Positions 28,873-29,494 of a stretch of 29,494 bases of DNA are shown piece by piece. A program made the position numbers and the translations under genes. Below the pieces are notes generated by a model. That model had not been told where the DNA came from and ran no database searches. It saw nothing but the letters and a program-made list of their open reading frames with translations. Source of the stretch: Chara braunii (taxonomy: Eukaryota; Streptophyta; Charophyceae; Charales; Characeae). The stretch lies in the NCBI GenBank assembly GCA_003427395.1, contig BFEA01000023.1, positions 4,484,116 through 4,513,609 on the forward strand. Direction: 5' to 3'. The number at the start of each line of letters is the position of its first letter. The stretch's first letter is position 1.

Positions 28873-29494
28873 CACATGCGCTGCGCACGAACACGACACG
28901 TCATGCCCGTGCAACTCCAACTAAGCAATCGTTGGCACACTGTGAGCAATTTAAGCAAGACGCGGGAGGCGAAACAACAGCGGCGGGGTAGGACCACTCG
29001 GTATGTCCGATTGGTAAAGGTAATCATAGGCCGTTTTATNGGGCGAAGTAGGCCGATCCTGCGTAAGCGACGATTTAAGTGACGCAGGGGGTGGAGGTGC
29101 TTCGCCATTCACGGGGCCACCGATCATACAACTTAATCCGGAAAAATTACAAAGAAATGAAATGAAAACAATGAAATGAAAGAATATGAAACAAATGAAC
29201 GAGGGAAAGAGGATACTTCGAAGAATTAAACTGCTGATGCATAATAAGCATGACAAGGATGCGATCAACGAATCATTAAACTCAAATAGAGCATGTCATT
29301 CAGATAGGCAAGCCGAGCGACAGAGCAATCAGCAGATACCCGTTACAACGTTGAAGCGATTCAAAGAGGCACTTCAAAGGGACACATCAATCAGGATGAC
29401 ACAGGTCGAAGCATTCTTTCTCCATTCTTAACTCATCAGAAAGACAAAAAGGAGGAAGGGGGAAAGGAAAACAAGCCATTTCTGAAGAACGCCA
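28873..29494. other. Unassigned right end; one undetermined base
   Basis: No gene recognised. It contains an N at 29040 and an A-rich stretch from about 29140. An open frame at 29186-29431 has a product of charged low-complexity character that I do not recognise. Confidence 0.5.

Noticed and set aside
28593-29108. Open frames across the GT tract
   Set aside because: Same microsatellite effect, partly across an undetermined base.

Overview
This is eukaryotic nuclear DNA, most likely from a streptophyte (green plant lineage) with a large, repeat-rich genome; a charophyte alga such as Chara would fit. The pointers are degenerate TTTAGGG-type telomere-like repeats, LINEs with the plant-style C-terminal zinc-finger region, a chromodomain-bearing Ty3/gypsy element primed by a TGGTATCAGA-type binding site, and tiny exons separated by kilobases of intron. 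The organism assignment is inference. Very little of the window codes for host protein; most of it is layered transposon debris.

The only recognisable host gene is on the + strand: two phase-0 exons (11864-11926 and 19561-19671) of a 2-oxoglutarate dehydrogenase E1-family protein (OGDH or DHTKD1-like), separated by a 7.6-kb intron. The first exon and its acceptor are partly duplicated just upstream. A weak set of unidentified open segments with splice-like ends lies on the - strand at 8.8-9.5 kb.

Layout: 1-431, a scrambled LTR; 432-2718, a LINE remnant; 2719-5185, unassigned; 5186-5612, a MITE with 30-bp inverted ends; 5.6-8.8 kb, mostly unassigned with a 41-bp minisatellite and a split direct repeat; 8.8-9.5 kb, the unknown - strand segments; 10177-11333, a solo LTR (-); 11.49-11.93 kb, the duplicated exon region; 12.67-19.26 kb, a telomere-like satellite split by a LINE (13057-18732) with a 17-bp target-site duplication. 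That LINE contains an antisense LINE fragment and an LTR-like insert. The satellite also holds a U6 snRNA retropseudogene. After the second exon come inverted repeats, a 13-bp minisatellite, and a decayed Ty3/gypsy chromovirus-like element (20608 to about 28872). That element carries a solo LTR inside gag, an inverted piece of reverse transcriptase and a LINE-tail fragment. The last 0.6 kb is unassigned and contains one N.

Relationships: the solo LTRs at 10.2 and 23.1 kb and the scrambled LTR at the start are one family. The LINE at 0.4 kb and the LINE at 13-18.7 kb are one family, and four LINE 3' tails in the window share the same potential stem-loops. I see no novel defence, metabolic or CRISPR-like system. 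The interest lies in nested-insertion history, RNA structure of the LINE tails, the U6 retrocopy and the duplicated exon.
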